Under the pieces are notes generated by a model. The model had not been told where the DNA came from, searched no databases, and saw only the letters and a list, made by a program, of their open reading frames with translations. 64,000 nucleotides of DNA from Scenedesmus sp. ARA3 (Eukaryota; Chlorophyta; Chlorophyceae; Sphaeropleales; Scenedesmaceae): contig RWJK01001605.1 of NCBI GenBank assembly GCA_004335835.1, positions 62,001-126,000 on the forward strand. Reading direction: 5' to 3'. The position numbers and the translations under genes are program-made. Shown piece after piece: positions 34,201 through 45,335 of this stretch (positions are counted from its first letter, which is position 1; every line of letters begins with the position of its first letter).

Positions 34201-37200
34201 GCCGTGGTGGTTGCGTGGTTGCGGCCAGCTCTCTGCCACACACACACAAACACACCAAGCACGCTGCAGCAGCCGCAGCCAAGCCGCTATGCAGGCCGTT
34301 TGAAGTCCTAGAACTATAAAATCAAAAACAACCCTCACCTCTGCAATCTGGCCCCAGGCCGCCCTGGGCCTCTCCCCAGCCATCCAGCCAGGCCCTGCAG
34401 CAGCCTGCCGCGTGGCCTCCTCAGGCATGTGCTCAGCCAGCTGCCCCGCCTTGGCTGCTGCGCCAGCCACGGCAGCCTGCAGCAGCCCTGACAGACCCAG
34501 CACCTGCTGCAGCGACTGCAGCACGCTGCCGCTGCGGTCGTCAGCGCCAAGGTGCTGCCTGCAGGCAGAAACAGGACAGACACAAGCAGCGCAGCTCAAG
34601 GATATTGCAGAGCGCTGTGGTTTTCCCCCTGCGATCTTCTGATATGCATGCCGCATCATGCTGGGGAATGCAGCTGCTTGTGCGGAAGGTGGTGGCGAGT
34701 GGTCTTGATGTTCTTGCTACTGCGATGCACCTGCAGCAAAGTGAAGCCACCCAAGATGCCAAACACTAAGCTGCTTATTCATCCTGCACAGCATCTAGCC
34801 GTCGCTTCACTCACTTGACCGCTGCTGCCTGGGACGCAACAGCCCTGAACAGAGCAGGCATGCTCACACCAGGCCGGCTGAAGAAGACCTCCCAGTGCTG
34901 GCCGGGGCCATCACCAAATGCGGCGCCTGCTGCGTCTGCACCCTCAGCAGCAGATGTGCCAGCTGCCTCAATGGCGGCTGCAGCTGCTGCTGTCTGGGTG
35001 GAGCTCACTGCAGTGCACAAGAAGAAGCGGAGGACGCGCTTGGTGCTCGATGTATGCTGAATGCGTGCGATTGCTTCAGCAGCTGCATGTGCAGCTTCCT
35101 GCACGCCCACCGCATGAGGTCGCTGGTATATACCCACACAATGCAAAGCGGACAACGCATGGCACCTGTCATAACACTCGAGGCCAGGACTGGTGCACAA
35201 ACAAGCTAAGGCGCTGCAGACCCGTCATGAACAGCAGCACACCGCCCCAGCACGCGATAACACGCACCTCCCGACTGCGCATCCCCTGCTGCCGCCTCCT
35301 GCTGCCGCTGCCACTCCAGCACCGCCGCCACGCCTGCCAGCATCTCCGCGTGCTCAAACACGCGGCGCGACGCCTGCGCCGGCAGCTGCTGCAGCACCCC
35401 GCCGGCCTGCAGCGCTGCCAGCAGCAGGTCGTGGCGCACCTGCTTGTCTGACAGCAGCGCGCGCAGCGAGCCGGAAGAGACTCCTGCAGAGCCTGCTCAG
35501 GCAAGCAGGCAGGCGTGCGCAGCACAGCGAGACACATCAAAGTCACAGAGGGTGAGTGTGTTGGTCAGGCAGCTGCTGCTTACGCACAGCATGCGGCAAC
35601 AGGCTGATGGCCAGGCAAAGCAAGAGGACACAAGGCGAGTCTGAAAGAGACATGCTCCAGACCTCAGATCGCGCCTGCACATTCTTGCAGCACGCATCGC
35701 AACATAGCAGCAGCAGTAGTCGGCGGCAGCACCTTCTCAAAACCACCCCTGCCTCACCTGCTTTGCCCATGGTGTCCACCAGGCTTCCACTGAACGCCAC
35801 CAGCAGTGCTGCGCCTGCCTCGCTGCTGCCAGACACACCCAGTCGGCCCAGGCGCTGCCCCAAGCCCTCAGCCAGGTCCCTGTAGGGGCAGCCTGCTGCA
35901 AACTCCTTTGCCATGAGCTCTACTGTCTTCTGTAGTAAGTCATTGGCTGCTGCCTCCTGCTCTGGAGTGAGAGCGCCTGCAGGAGGCAACAGCAGTTGCA
36001 GCGGCGGCAGCAGCAGCACAACGCAGTGTGAAAGCGCGCGAGACGACCTGTGCAGCGTCTTCTTTTCTGTTGCAGATAAATCCAACATCAGGCTGCCAGG
36101 TGCACAGCAGTAAGCGGAGCACGTGGCTGCCATCTATCTTGCATGCTGATGGGCGCACATCAAGTCAACAACTGGCGAAGCGCCTTGCCAGTGCTCACCG
36201 CCTGCCGCCTGCTCAGGCTGCTGTCTGGCTGCTGCTGGGTCCTGCGCAAGGAACTCCAGCACACCATAAGCCGCATTCAGCAGCTGCCAGTTCTCAGCCA
36301 TGCCGCTGCCACTGCTGCTACTGCTGCTGCTGATGGCGAGGTTTCCGGAGCTGCATCCAAGGGCATGCGGTGCGCCTGCAGGAGGCAGTGGGATTGTGTG
36401 ACGCAGCAGCAGCATGTATTAAGCAAGCAATGTATGATGGAGGCAAATCGCCGGCAATGCGGGCATCAAAGCAGGAAATCTGGCTGTGTGCTGATGTGCT
36501 GATGTGCTGGTGCCCAGTCGCAGTACTGTGCGTGATATGTAAGGCCCGTGCTGCTGCTTGCGGCAAACTTCTTTGTTGGCCCTGCTTTTCCTACACATGC
36601 AGACATGCTGCCGCCCAGCCAGCTGCAGTGAAACAGCTGTCGTCGCCTGCTACACCATGCCAGCTTGCCAACACTAACACCTCCAGCGTGCCATTGCCTG
36701 CTGTTTGTCCCACCTGCTGATGGCATCCACTCCAGCAGCGCCCCATTCGGCGCCAGCAGCAGGCAGCTGCTGTAGCGGCTGTGCGGCAGCACCTGCCACT
36801 GGCTCAGCTTGTCACCAGCTTCTGGCTGCGGCAGAGGCAGGCTAGGCTCCAGCTGCATACTGCTCTGGTATGTTGGCACCACACTACCGTCCTCTAGCGC
36901 AAGTGTGCTCAGGGCATGCACCTGGCTTAAGCTGGTTGCGCTGATGTGTGTGCTCCACAAGTACACTGCCTGCTTCTGCTGCTGCGGCTGCTGCTGTGCC
37001 TGTCGGCCTCCGCCCGGTGTGGCTGGCGGCGCCACAGGCAGCTGCTGCTGGGCGGTAGTGCTCGCTGCAAACGCTAGCACTGTGAGCTCCCGTGCCTGCA
37101 AGCTGCCGCTCAGCACGTGGTGCAGATTATAGGACCACAGCAGCTGCTCGCTGCTGTGGTTTCCTGCAAGAGCCCCCAGCAGCCAGCAATCCAGTGCCTC

Positions 37201-37899
37201 AGGGGTTAGCACCAGCAGCTTCCATCGCCCGCCACCGAGTAACAGCAGCTGCAGCTGCAGCGCTGCCATTGCACTGGCGCTGGCTCGCTGCACGTTATGC
37301 AGCGGGTCAAATGCCTCGCTGTACAGGGCTTTGACCACGCTGCCGAGCGCACCAAACATGCCTGGCTTGGGGCCAGCAGCTGCTGTTGGCGTGTAGAACT
37401 GCCGAGGGAAGATGCCGTTTTGACTGCCGTGGTACAGGTGCAGTGCTGCATCTGCTGTCGCCACAACTGCCAAGAACCCTAGGCTGCTGCCACTGTCTGC
37501 TGGGCTAGCTGCAAGAGCGCAGATGACTGCATTGTCGCTTGTTGCTGCGTTGGCGCTGACACATACGCGCTGGGAGTACGGCGGTGCAGGGAAGTTTGCA
37601 TCCAGCCACACGCACAGCTGCCCGCTGCCAGTGCACAGCAGCACAGTCACTGCTGTGGAGTTGCTGTGCGGCATGATCTCCACGAAGCAGCGTCCAGAGG
37701 GCAGTTCTGGCACGTGCAGGCGTCTGACGGAAGCCTGCAGCCCATCGTCCACCTTCCACAGCAGTAGTGTCTGCCTGTGCAAGGCCCAGCCGTACGTGGA
37801 CGAATAGCCACGGCTGCAGCCAGCTGCCGATGCCTCTCCTACAACATCTGACACGGCTCTTGGCAAGATATGCGCTTGCACGACGTCAGCTCGCAGCAT
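31286..37899 (-). CDS. NUP133: Nucleoporin NUP133
   Basis: Scaffold nucleoporin of the Y (Nup107-160) complex of the nuclear pore. Twelve exons join in phase: 37899-36714, 36375-36199, 35976-35758, 35483-35268, 35007-34815, 34558-34339, 33915-33692, 33381-33097, 32768-32594, 32413-32115, 31879-31696 and 31435-31286, giving 1175 residues (human about 1156). Exon 1 codes the N-terminal beta-propeller (residues 1-395; GYSSTYGWALHRQTLLLWK is typical of the first blade). The rest is helical, with the conserved FPELLWMSQVQAGQLAKAA block near residue 936, then LLCLSKLAA. The total is a whole number of codons. An upstream in-frame ATG at 37992 would add 31 residues. The last exon may end differently, because a downstream exon-like frame (31172-31088) exists. 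Confidence 0.85.
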
Positions 37900-38546
37900 T
37901 GGGACGGCTGTTGTGCTTGTGTACTGGAGGCAGCTGATCAACGGTCGATCGCTTGTTGTTTGTACAAATACAACAAGTTTGTTGCAGTTCAAACGATTTC
38001 AGCGCTCGACGGGAATCCTTGACGCCCAGCCAGATCAGGGTGACAATTACAGTGTGAAGTATGGTTGGCAACTCTGCTGAACGCTGCTACAGACGTTATC
38101 CAGGAAAGCAGCAGTCAGCACAGTGTGTGATCCTTGGGAAGAAAGGACTGCCATGACCGTCGTAACAACGTTTGAACACCTGTACAACATCTCCATCGAC
38201 AGCACCACTTGCCGTGTCACTGTACAACTACTGGCAGCCATTGGCATTGCAATATCATATCATAGGCAGAATCATATGGCGTGGCTGCCCCCAGGCCCCG
38301 CGCCTTGTGCCACATGCGTGCAGACACACCTCAGGCTGCCAAGGTTTGCCTGCACTGTACATGCCAAAGGCTGAGGCCTTGCACCATGCATTCACTGCAA
38401 GCTGATCAGCAACAAAAATTGTCTGAGCATCAGTAACAAGTGTGCAGCGCCTCTCCTCTTTATCAAAACAGATTCTCCGCTCCACAACTCCTGTTGACAA
38501 GGCAGTCATCAGCCTCAAATAGCTGGCTGCAAGAGAAAAAACTCCT
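37900..38546. other. Intergenic region upstream of NUP133
   Basis: Between the NUP133 start and the stop of the next minus-strand gene. No exon or clear promoter motif was recognised. Confidence 0.45.
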
Positions 38547-41500
38547 TCAGCCCAATGATGACACCCCCCTGCTCCTGCCAGTGTTAGCTCTGCGGCCAGT
38601 GACTGGCCCTGGTGTCTTGCCTCCTTGCCCGCCGCTGCCAGCGCCAGGCGTCTGCACCTGCAGCGCCCCAGGTGCCTGGCGAGCACTGTCTGCCACGCAG
38701 TAGTTGCGCCTGTCCACTGCAGCGCTGGCTGCCAGCGGGTTGCTCTGTATGTACTCCCACAGGTTGACGCGATTGAACGCAATGAGAGCCTGCAGGCCGT
38801 TGGGCGTCTCGCCCAAAGCAGGCAGCTCTTGGCTGCTGCGCGACTGCCTGCAGCTGCCTGCGCAAGAGCATGCACATGTTGTCGGAGAGTAGGTGATTGC
38901 ACACAAGTCGTTGTTTTTGCCTTGAGCTGCGTTAAATGCCTGCAAGCATCATAGGCTGCTTCAGGCCGCGAACAACATCAAGCAGGTGCTGTAGCAACAC
39001 ACAGACCATGTGCAGCAAACAGCAGCTGCCCAGTCAGACTGGGCAACAGCTAGATTCTCACCTTGCTGTTTGAATGAGCGGTGCAGCAGCTGGTGTGCGG
39101 TAGCATAGTGTGGCGTCTTGCAAGTGGCTAGGCCAGCAAATGGGTTGTGTATTGTCGGGCTGTGCGCCACGCCAGGGATAGACCAGACAGCTGGGCCCTG
39201 CAGGACCCCCACAAGTGCAAGCGGCGTGACACACTGCATTAGCCACCACCACCGTAACTGTGGCATGCAGCAGCAGCGTCTGTGCTATATTTACATCTTG
39301 AGTGTAGCAGTGTAGATGTTACGGTATGAGACAGATTGTCGCCCTGACTGGTAGCCAAGTGCCGTGTGAAAGCGATGACATTACGATGCAAATGCATGCA
39401 CACTCAACTCAACACAGTCCCGCACCTCAGGCTGTAGGTCAGCCAGCTCTGGTGGCAGGTGCACTGTTGCTTTGTGCTGCCGCAAGCGCCAGGCTGCAAA
39501 CGCGATATCCTCCCGCAGGTGCCGCAGGTTGACCCGGCCCCCTGTGGCCACCAGCTCAGTGGGGTTGGCCTGTAAGCCCGCCTCCCCTACCTGACAAGCC
39601 AACAGCAGCATGAGGCACTTGTAGATTGAAATCAAGACCATTAACAGTGCGTCCAGGCACGCTGGTAACATTTACTGTAGGAATTGCCGTCTTACATAGC
39701 AGGCCGCCTGTGCAGGGCCTGGTGTTGATGTGCACTTGCACTGCTGCTCCAGCAAAGCTTCCCGCCAGGTTTGCAGAGCACTGACAGGCAGCGACCTGCT
39801 GCTGTGGTTGCATCAGCCAGCCTGGCCAGGCGCCTTCAGCCTGCTGCACTGCAAACATTGCAGTCACCACCGCCCACTCACCATGCACGGCGGCCTGTCT
39901 CTACGTAGCAGCTCCGGGCCCTGAATCACAGGCGTGAACTTGGACAGCTGGCCCTCCAGCCGCTGCTTGTGCTGCAGCAGCAGCCGCGTCCAGCCATCCA
40001 GCCAGGCAATAGTGGAGCTTGCCTGCATGGACACGAGACACACACAGGACATAGGTGGCGGCCTCAGCGTAGTTGCTGCTGTCACAGTGAGGTGCCTTTG
40101 CTGCTGCAGAAGAGCTGTTTTGCGTGTTCTGCTCAGAGCTGTGCATGCAGGAGCACATCTGCACCCCATGCACCTGACAAGCTGCTGTGCCCTACGCTGG
40201 TCCTGCACATGCCAATAATGTATACCCACTGGCCCTGTTGAGCACTCGTCCAGCGGCCGCATGACTTGGTGCAGGTCACAGCGGTCAGCGCGTGCTGCTT
40301 GTCTGCTGGTGCAAGGATACCGACCCGCTGATTCACAACCCCTGGCCATCTGCTGGCTCATGAGCGCCTCCACAGCGCAATCATCCTTCTCCTTTTGCTT
40401 GCTTCAAAGGCGCTTGCTTTCAAGATGGCAACTACACTAGCAACCTGCTTCGCCACCCACAAGGAGGCCAGCAGCCACAGGTCTGCTTGGGCCTGGCCGT
40501 AACGTTTCGTAAAATGACGCATTCGTGCATGCAAGCCGCCTGCCGCCCCACCTTGCGCAGCACCACCTTGCGCCCCAGCACGTCCAGCTCAGCGCCCACG
40601 TGCAGGTCCCACTGCTCCAGCGCCTCGCCCGCGCCGCCAGCCATGCGCAGCCACATCTCACGGCCGCCGGGGCCCCTGCAGCATGCACAGTGCTTGGCGA
40701 TTAGTTGGTGGCTGGGCTGCGTGGGGCTCGCGCTGTAGATTGCATATCTCATAAAAGTGGTGCTGCTGGTACTGCGTTGCTGTTTACATATGGGCCAGTC
40801 GCGCTTGCACTGTGCACACACGAATCATGGGACCTTTTGCGCCAGACATGCAGCAACTGCAAAACATACTTTCAACTGGTATGGGCCTCACAGCAATCTT
40901 ATGCAGCACTGAGCACTCAACCTAGAACTGGCAGTCGCCTGTAGCACGTGGCAGCCCACCTGACGCGGAACTCTTTGCTGGCAGTGTGAAAGTCAATGCT
41001 CTGCTTCTGCAGCTGGCCCTTCTCGTGCCACCACGTCTCAAACTGCAGCACCTCAGGCAGCAGGCTGGTCACCTCTGCGCCGAATGAGCAAAGCCTGCCT
41101 GGCAGCGCTAGCGGCGCAGTGCTGCACCTGCAGGACACACCCAGAGCAGCAATCATTTTATCACGTTGCAATCATTTATCACGCTGAACTGTTTCAGCTC
41201 CACCAGCCTGCTGCATGTTGTCAGCCTGTGCACCTCATCAAGCCTTGCCTCAGACCTGCGACTGCTGCCGTTCCTTACCTCCTCCGTTCCACCAGCAGTG
41301 GCGGTGACTGGCTGCGCCTGCGCACTGCTGGGCCTAGCGTGGTGGCAGGCCGCTGCACTGCACCGCTGGCCAGCCTACTTGTGCAGCGGTCAGTGAAGAC
41401 CTTGTGGCTTGCAGGAACATGCGGCGTCGCTGCCAGCAGGGCACTGCACAATGATGTACAACATAGCTGTGTCAGCATCATGTTACCGATCAAGCGATAG

Positions 41501-41723
41501 CTTCGTGAAAACAGCTGGGCAGGGTTAGGATGGGCATGTCCTATGCTGCCCTGCCCAGGAGCTCTTTGATGAGCCACAGAAGTAACTGCATTTTTAATTC
41601 AACTGCAGCGCTGTGGGGCTCACACAGCCACTTGCCGGCGGTGTGTCTGCCCAAAGCTCGGTTCCTGCTTCCTGCTTGGGTCAAGGCTGCCACAGCGCTG
41701 GCAGAACTGCCCATGCTTGCCAT
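38547..41723 (-). CDS. Protein with possible DM10-like domain, otherwise unrecognised
   Basis: Nine exons join in phase: 41723-41624, 41429-41279, 41127-40960, 40675-40552, 40397-40230, 40022-39882, 39590-39426, 39197-39062 and 38857-38547, giving 487 residues and a TGA stop. Residues about 100-180 read LQFETWWHEKGQLQKQSIDF, then KEFRVR, REMWLRM and WDLHVGAELDVLGRKVVL. This spacing recalls the DM10 domain of axonemal proteins such as NME7 and EFHC1, where a DL-x-VG-x-x-x-x-V-x-G/S-R pattern closes the domain. The likeness is by eye and may be wrong. Later parts hold a helical section (WLDGWTRLLLQHKQRLEGQL), a block TIHNPFAGLATCKTPHYATA, and a C-terminal Gly/Pro-rich tail. Exon 5 uses a weak acceptor. 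The agreement of all phases makes the gene real even though its function is open. Confidence 0.72.
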
Positions 41724-42865
41724 GCGCCATAAGCCACTAGTTGCAGCACATCTGCTGCTCAACAATATGTGCACCAGCTGACAGTTAGTTGCTGGCAGTG
41801 CTGTCTCATCAGCTGATCAGCACACAGCACCATAAGGGATTGGCAGTTGCCTGCCTGTTGCTTGACGCACCTGGATCTGAATATGCTATCCTGCTCATCA
41901 TGCTGGGCAACCGCCAATGGCTGCAGGCCGGCAGCAAAGCTGATGATCTTCCTGCACACCACATGTCTCATGTCAGCGCCAGCAGGCAGGCAGTACACGC
42001 TGCCCAACGGTACTGCCTGTGCACAGGCCGTGCCATGCTGCATGCTTGTGGCTGTGAAGTTTGCAGTAACCATCATACTGCCAGCATGCTACATAACCCC
42101 TTGAGCCACACCTGGAAGCACTGGCTTTACTGTCCTGCTGTTGTCCAGCAGCCTGGAGCATAGCGTCCAGGGCTTGGCAGGAGCTAGCCGGACTGCAGGC
42201 CCTCCCACACAAACCCAAACATATGTTTCGCGCCACTGACGCAGCTCACAGCCTTATGCTAACACAATGTCAAGTGCTGCATGCTTACGACGGTCACCAG
42301 TCACGTGCTTCGTCAGACATGTATTTAAAATTTGGTTCCGACACGATTTGAGCTACTGCTGCACGCAAAGGGTAATCGGTTTGGCCAAAGTGTGTCACCG
42401 ACAACAGTACTCAACCAAAACAGTTGAACCATTGTCATCAGCATTTTCGTCCGCGTTGATAATGTTTTTTTATGCTGCCTCAGGGCTGGTTTGAGTGCGC
42501 AAGTAGCAGGGGACTGTCACAACGCACATTGGCGTGGCTGCTGCTGGCCACAGACGCCTTGTCACAGTTTCCTACTTTCGTCTTTGGCAGGTGCAGATCA
42601 GCGATCATCAGACTGCCTCCTGCTTGTGAGCAAGCCCCACTGTCTGAGGCCCACCCCGCCAGTGCGAGCCTGCACACAGGGTGGAAGTCAGAGAGGTTAT
42701 GGAGTATCAACGGATGAGAGCAACTAGGGGGCTGCTGGTGTGCCGGGACGCGTGAGCTGCGCAAGAGCAGGCATTGACTTCCGTTCAGGGGGCAAGCTGG
42801 CCCGCAACCCGCTCGGCTCCCACCCTACGCCGGTCAGGCGTTGCTCGAATATTTGCGCCAGCTCA
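41724..42865. promoter_or_regulatory. Divergent intergenic region
   Basis: 1.1 kb between the DM10-like gene (-) and the F-box-like gene (+). It should contain both promoters and possibly 5' non-coding exons. An AT-rich stretch lies at about 42310-42480. No further gene was recognised. Confidence 0.4.
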
Positions 42866-45335
42866 ATGCCGGCAGCGCAGGTGCCGGGCGCACTGCTGGG
42901 GGCCGGCAGCCTCAGCAGCAGGACAGAGGCCCTACTGGTCAACTCCAGCGACCAGCTGCATGGCCCGTGGCACAGTGAGCACGATCTGGCGCTACCAGGC
43001 AGTTCTATGCATTGCAAAAACGACAGCATCGTTGATTCAGGGGCCCTGCAAGCTAGCAACGGCCCCATAGGACTTGAAGATCTGCAGCCGGATGTGCTGC
43101 ATGGCGTGGTGCTGTTCTTGCGGGACCAGGATGTAGCCCAGCTGAAGCAGACCAGCAGCCGACTGCGCTGCAGCGTACTGCAAGCATGCCAGCATTGGGC
43201 GCCAAAGGTTGAGGGCTGGCTGATGGCAGACCACAACAGCATCAGCCTGCTTGGGCGGTTGAGGGACCTAGACCCACAGCAGGGCCAGCCGCGCAGGGAA
43301 CAGCAGCAGGATGCACAGCAGCACCTGGACACCCCTGCAGCTGCTGCTGGAAGTGCACAGGCTGGCGACTCAGCGCCGCTGGAGCTGCCAGGCGGCCTGA
43401 TCAGCTGCCAGCCGAACAACTTGAGCAGCGGCAGCTGCAGCAGCAGCAAGGGGCAGATCATAGATCAACAGCAGCAGGCAGAGGCGGCGGCAGCGGCTCC
43501 AGCGCCAGCCCAAGGCAGTTTAACACTGCGCGACGCAGATGTAACAACTGCAGGGGCAAAGCTCAAACGGTGGGTGCTGCATGGATGTTACTTTGGTGGC
43601 AGTTGTGTTATAACAAGATCGTAACATGTTGAGCAGTTGGCCAGTACATAGCAGCTTTGCGCTCCCACATCAGGACCTCTACATAGCAGCATAACAACTA
43701 GTTTAAGTAATTACCGTGTGCAAACGGCAAATAGCTGGCAGCCGTGCGTGGCCTAATGGCTGCAGAACATGTCAGGCTGGCAGTTGCTGACTGGACCATG
43801 ATGCTGCCTTCCTGGTTGCCGCATCCTATCTGCAGGCTTGACTGGCGCCAGGTGTGGAGCTGCATTCAGCGAGCCCAGCAAGGCCCCTGGCAGCTAGATG
43901 TGCAGGCCCTGGCGCCAGCCGTGTCGCCGCATGGCGTGCTGCTGACCTTTGAGCTGCTGCTGCAGCAGCCTGCACCGGCTGCTGAGCCCGGCTGCAGCGA
44001 GCAGCAGCACACCCTGGGCTGGAAGGACAGCGTGACAGTGATGAGCTTCGTGCTGGACCGCAAGACTGTCGACATCGTCGTAGACGCCAGCGGCAGGTGC
44101 GGCGGCTGCGCGGCAGAGCAGCAGCACTCTTACCAGCAGAAGCAACAGCTCGCGTCAGGGGGCTGCACTCAGGCGCACGGTCCAGGTGCCTGCACTCAGC
44201 TTTTTTGTGTTTCCAGACACTGTGTACATGCGACAAATCGTCATGCTGCGCTGCGCTGCCAACCAACACTCTGTGTTGCGCTTCCCTGCTTCTGCACTGC
44301 AGGGTCACCTCCCCGCAGCGAGACTGGTGCCAGGGCTGCATCCAGCTGCAGCCAGGCCAGCCGCGCCTACTGGCCCTGGAGGTCAGCTACATCTTCCCAG
44401 TGCCCTCGTGGTTCCTGCACCCCTGCACGCTAGCGGCGCCGCGCCCCAGCAGCAGCAGCGGCAGCAGCTGCGGCACCGGCAGCTGCGCAAGCAGCGTCAG
44501 CGGCATGGCGCTGGACCAGACCTGGGACAGCTACAGCAGCTCAACAGCGGGCAGCAGCGCCAGCAGCATGAGCATTAGCCAGAGCGCTATGCTTTGCTCT
44601 GCTGCGCCGTTTGGGCGTGGCGACAACAGCAGCTTGGCCAGCAGCTCACTCAGCAGCAGCGGTAGCCTGGGCGCCTGCACAGCTATGATCAGCAGCAGCG
44701 TCGCCAGCACCTGCAGCGGCAGCAGCAACGGCCCCAGCGGCAGACCCCGGCTGTCGCTGGACCTGTCCATAGGGTTTGGCTCTTATGTGATCGATCCGCG
44801 GTACATCGATGAGGGCAGCCCGAATCTGGTGCACCGCGGGTTGGAGCGCATTGAGCTGTCTGCACGCGCCTGCTGGCGCCCTAGCAAGGTGCAGTCGTGG
44901 CTGGGCCGCTTGCTGCCAGGCATCAGGGGCCACTCCAATGGCAGCAGCAACAGCTGCGGAGCCGGCAGCGCCGGCAGCGGCAGCAGCAGCGGCAGCAGCA
45001 GCGGCAATGTTGGCATCACCTTGCCAAGCAGCGGCAGTAGCAGCAGCCCAGGAGCGAGCAGCCTAGCTGCTGCCACTGCAGCAGCAGCGTGCAGCCCGGT
45101 CAGCGGGCACAAGCCCGGGTCCAAGCCTTCATTCTCCGTCACGCTCAGCAAGGCAGCAGCATGGCAGGTGCCACAAGACACAGACAGGCGCTTTGCGGAA
45201 GGCTTCATGTTCTGGGCAGCACAGCATAAGCTTGAGCAGCTGCTGGAGCAGTTTGGTGTGCTGCCACGCGTGAAGCAGCAGCAAAGCGTGGTTGAAGCCA
45301 GCACAGCGTGCGCAGCAACATGTGCCTTCCGTTGA
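42866..45335 (+). CDS. F-box-like protein with Ser/Gly-rich region
   Basis: Three exons join in phase: 42866-43569, 43776-44096 and 44303-45335, giving 685 residues. Residues about 70-112 (LEDLQPDVLHGVVLFLRDQDVAQLKQTSSRLR) have the Leu/Pro pattern of an F-box, which would link the protein to an SCF ubiquitin ligase. Exon 2 codes a beta-rich segment (GVLLTFELLLQQP, SVTVMSFVLDRKTVDIVVD). Exon 3 begins with VSYIFPVPSWFL, continues into a long Ser/Gly low-complexity stretch built from AGC and GGC codons, has LDLSIGFGSYVIDPRY in the middle, and ends with a helix near FMFWAAQHKLEQLLEQFG. Substrate and partners are unknown. The open frame extends 5' of the chosen ATG without another ATG, so an upstream exon is possible. 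Confidence 0.68.

Noticed and set aside
38255..38902. 215-codon minus-strand frame
   Set aside because: It overlaps the last exon of the DM10-like gene in a different frame and has no conserved content.
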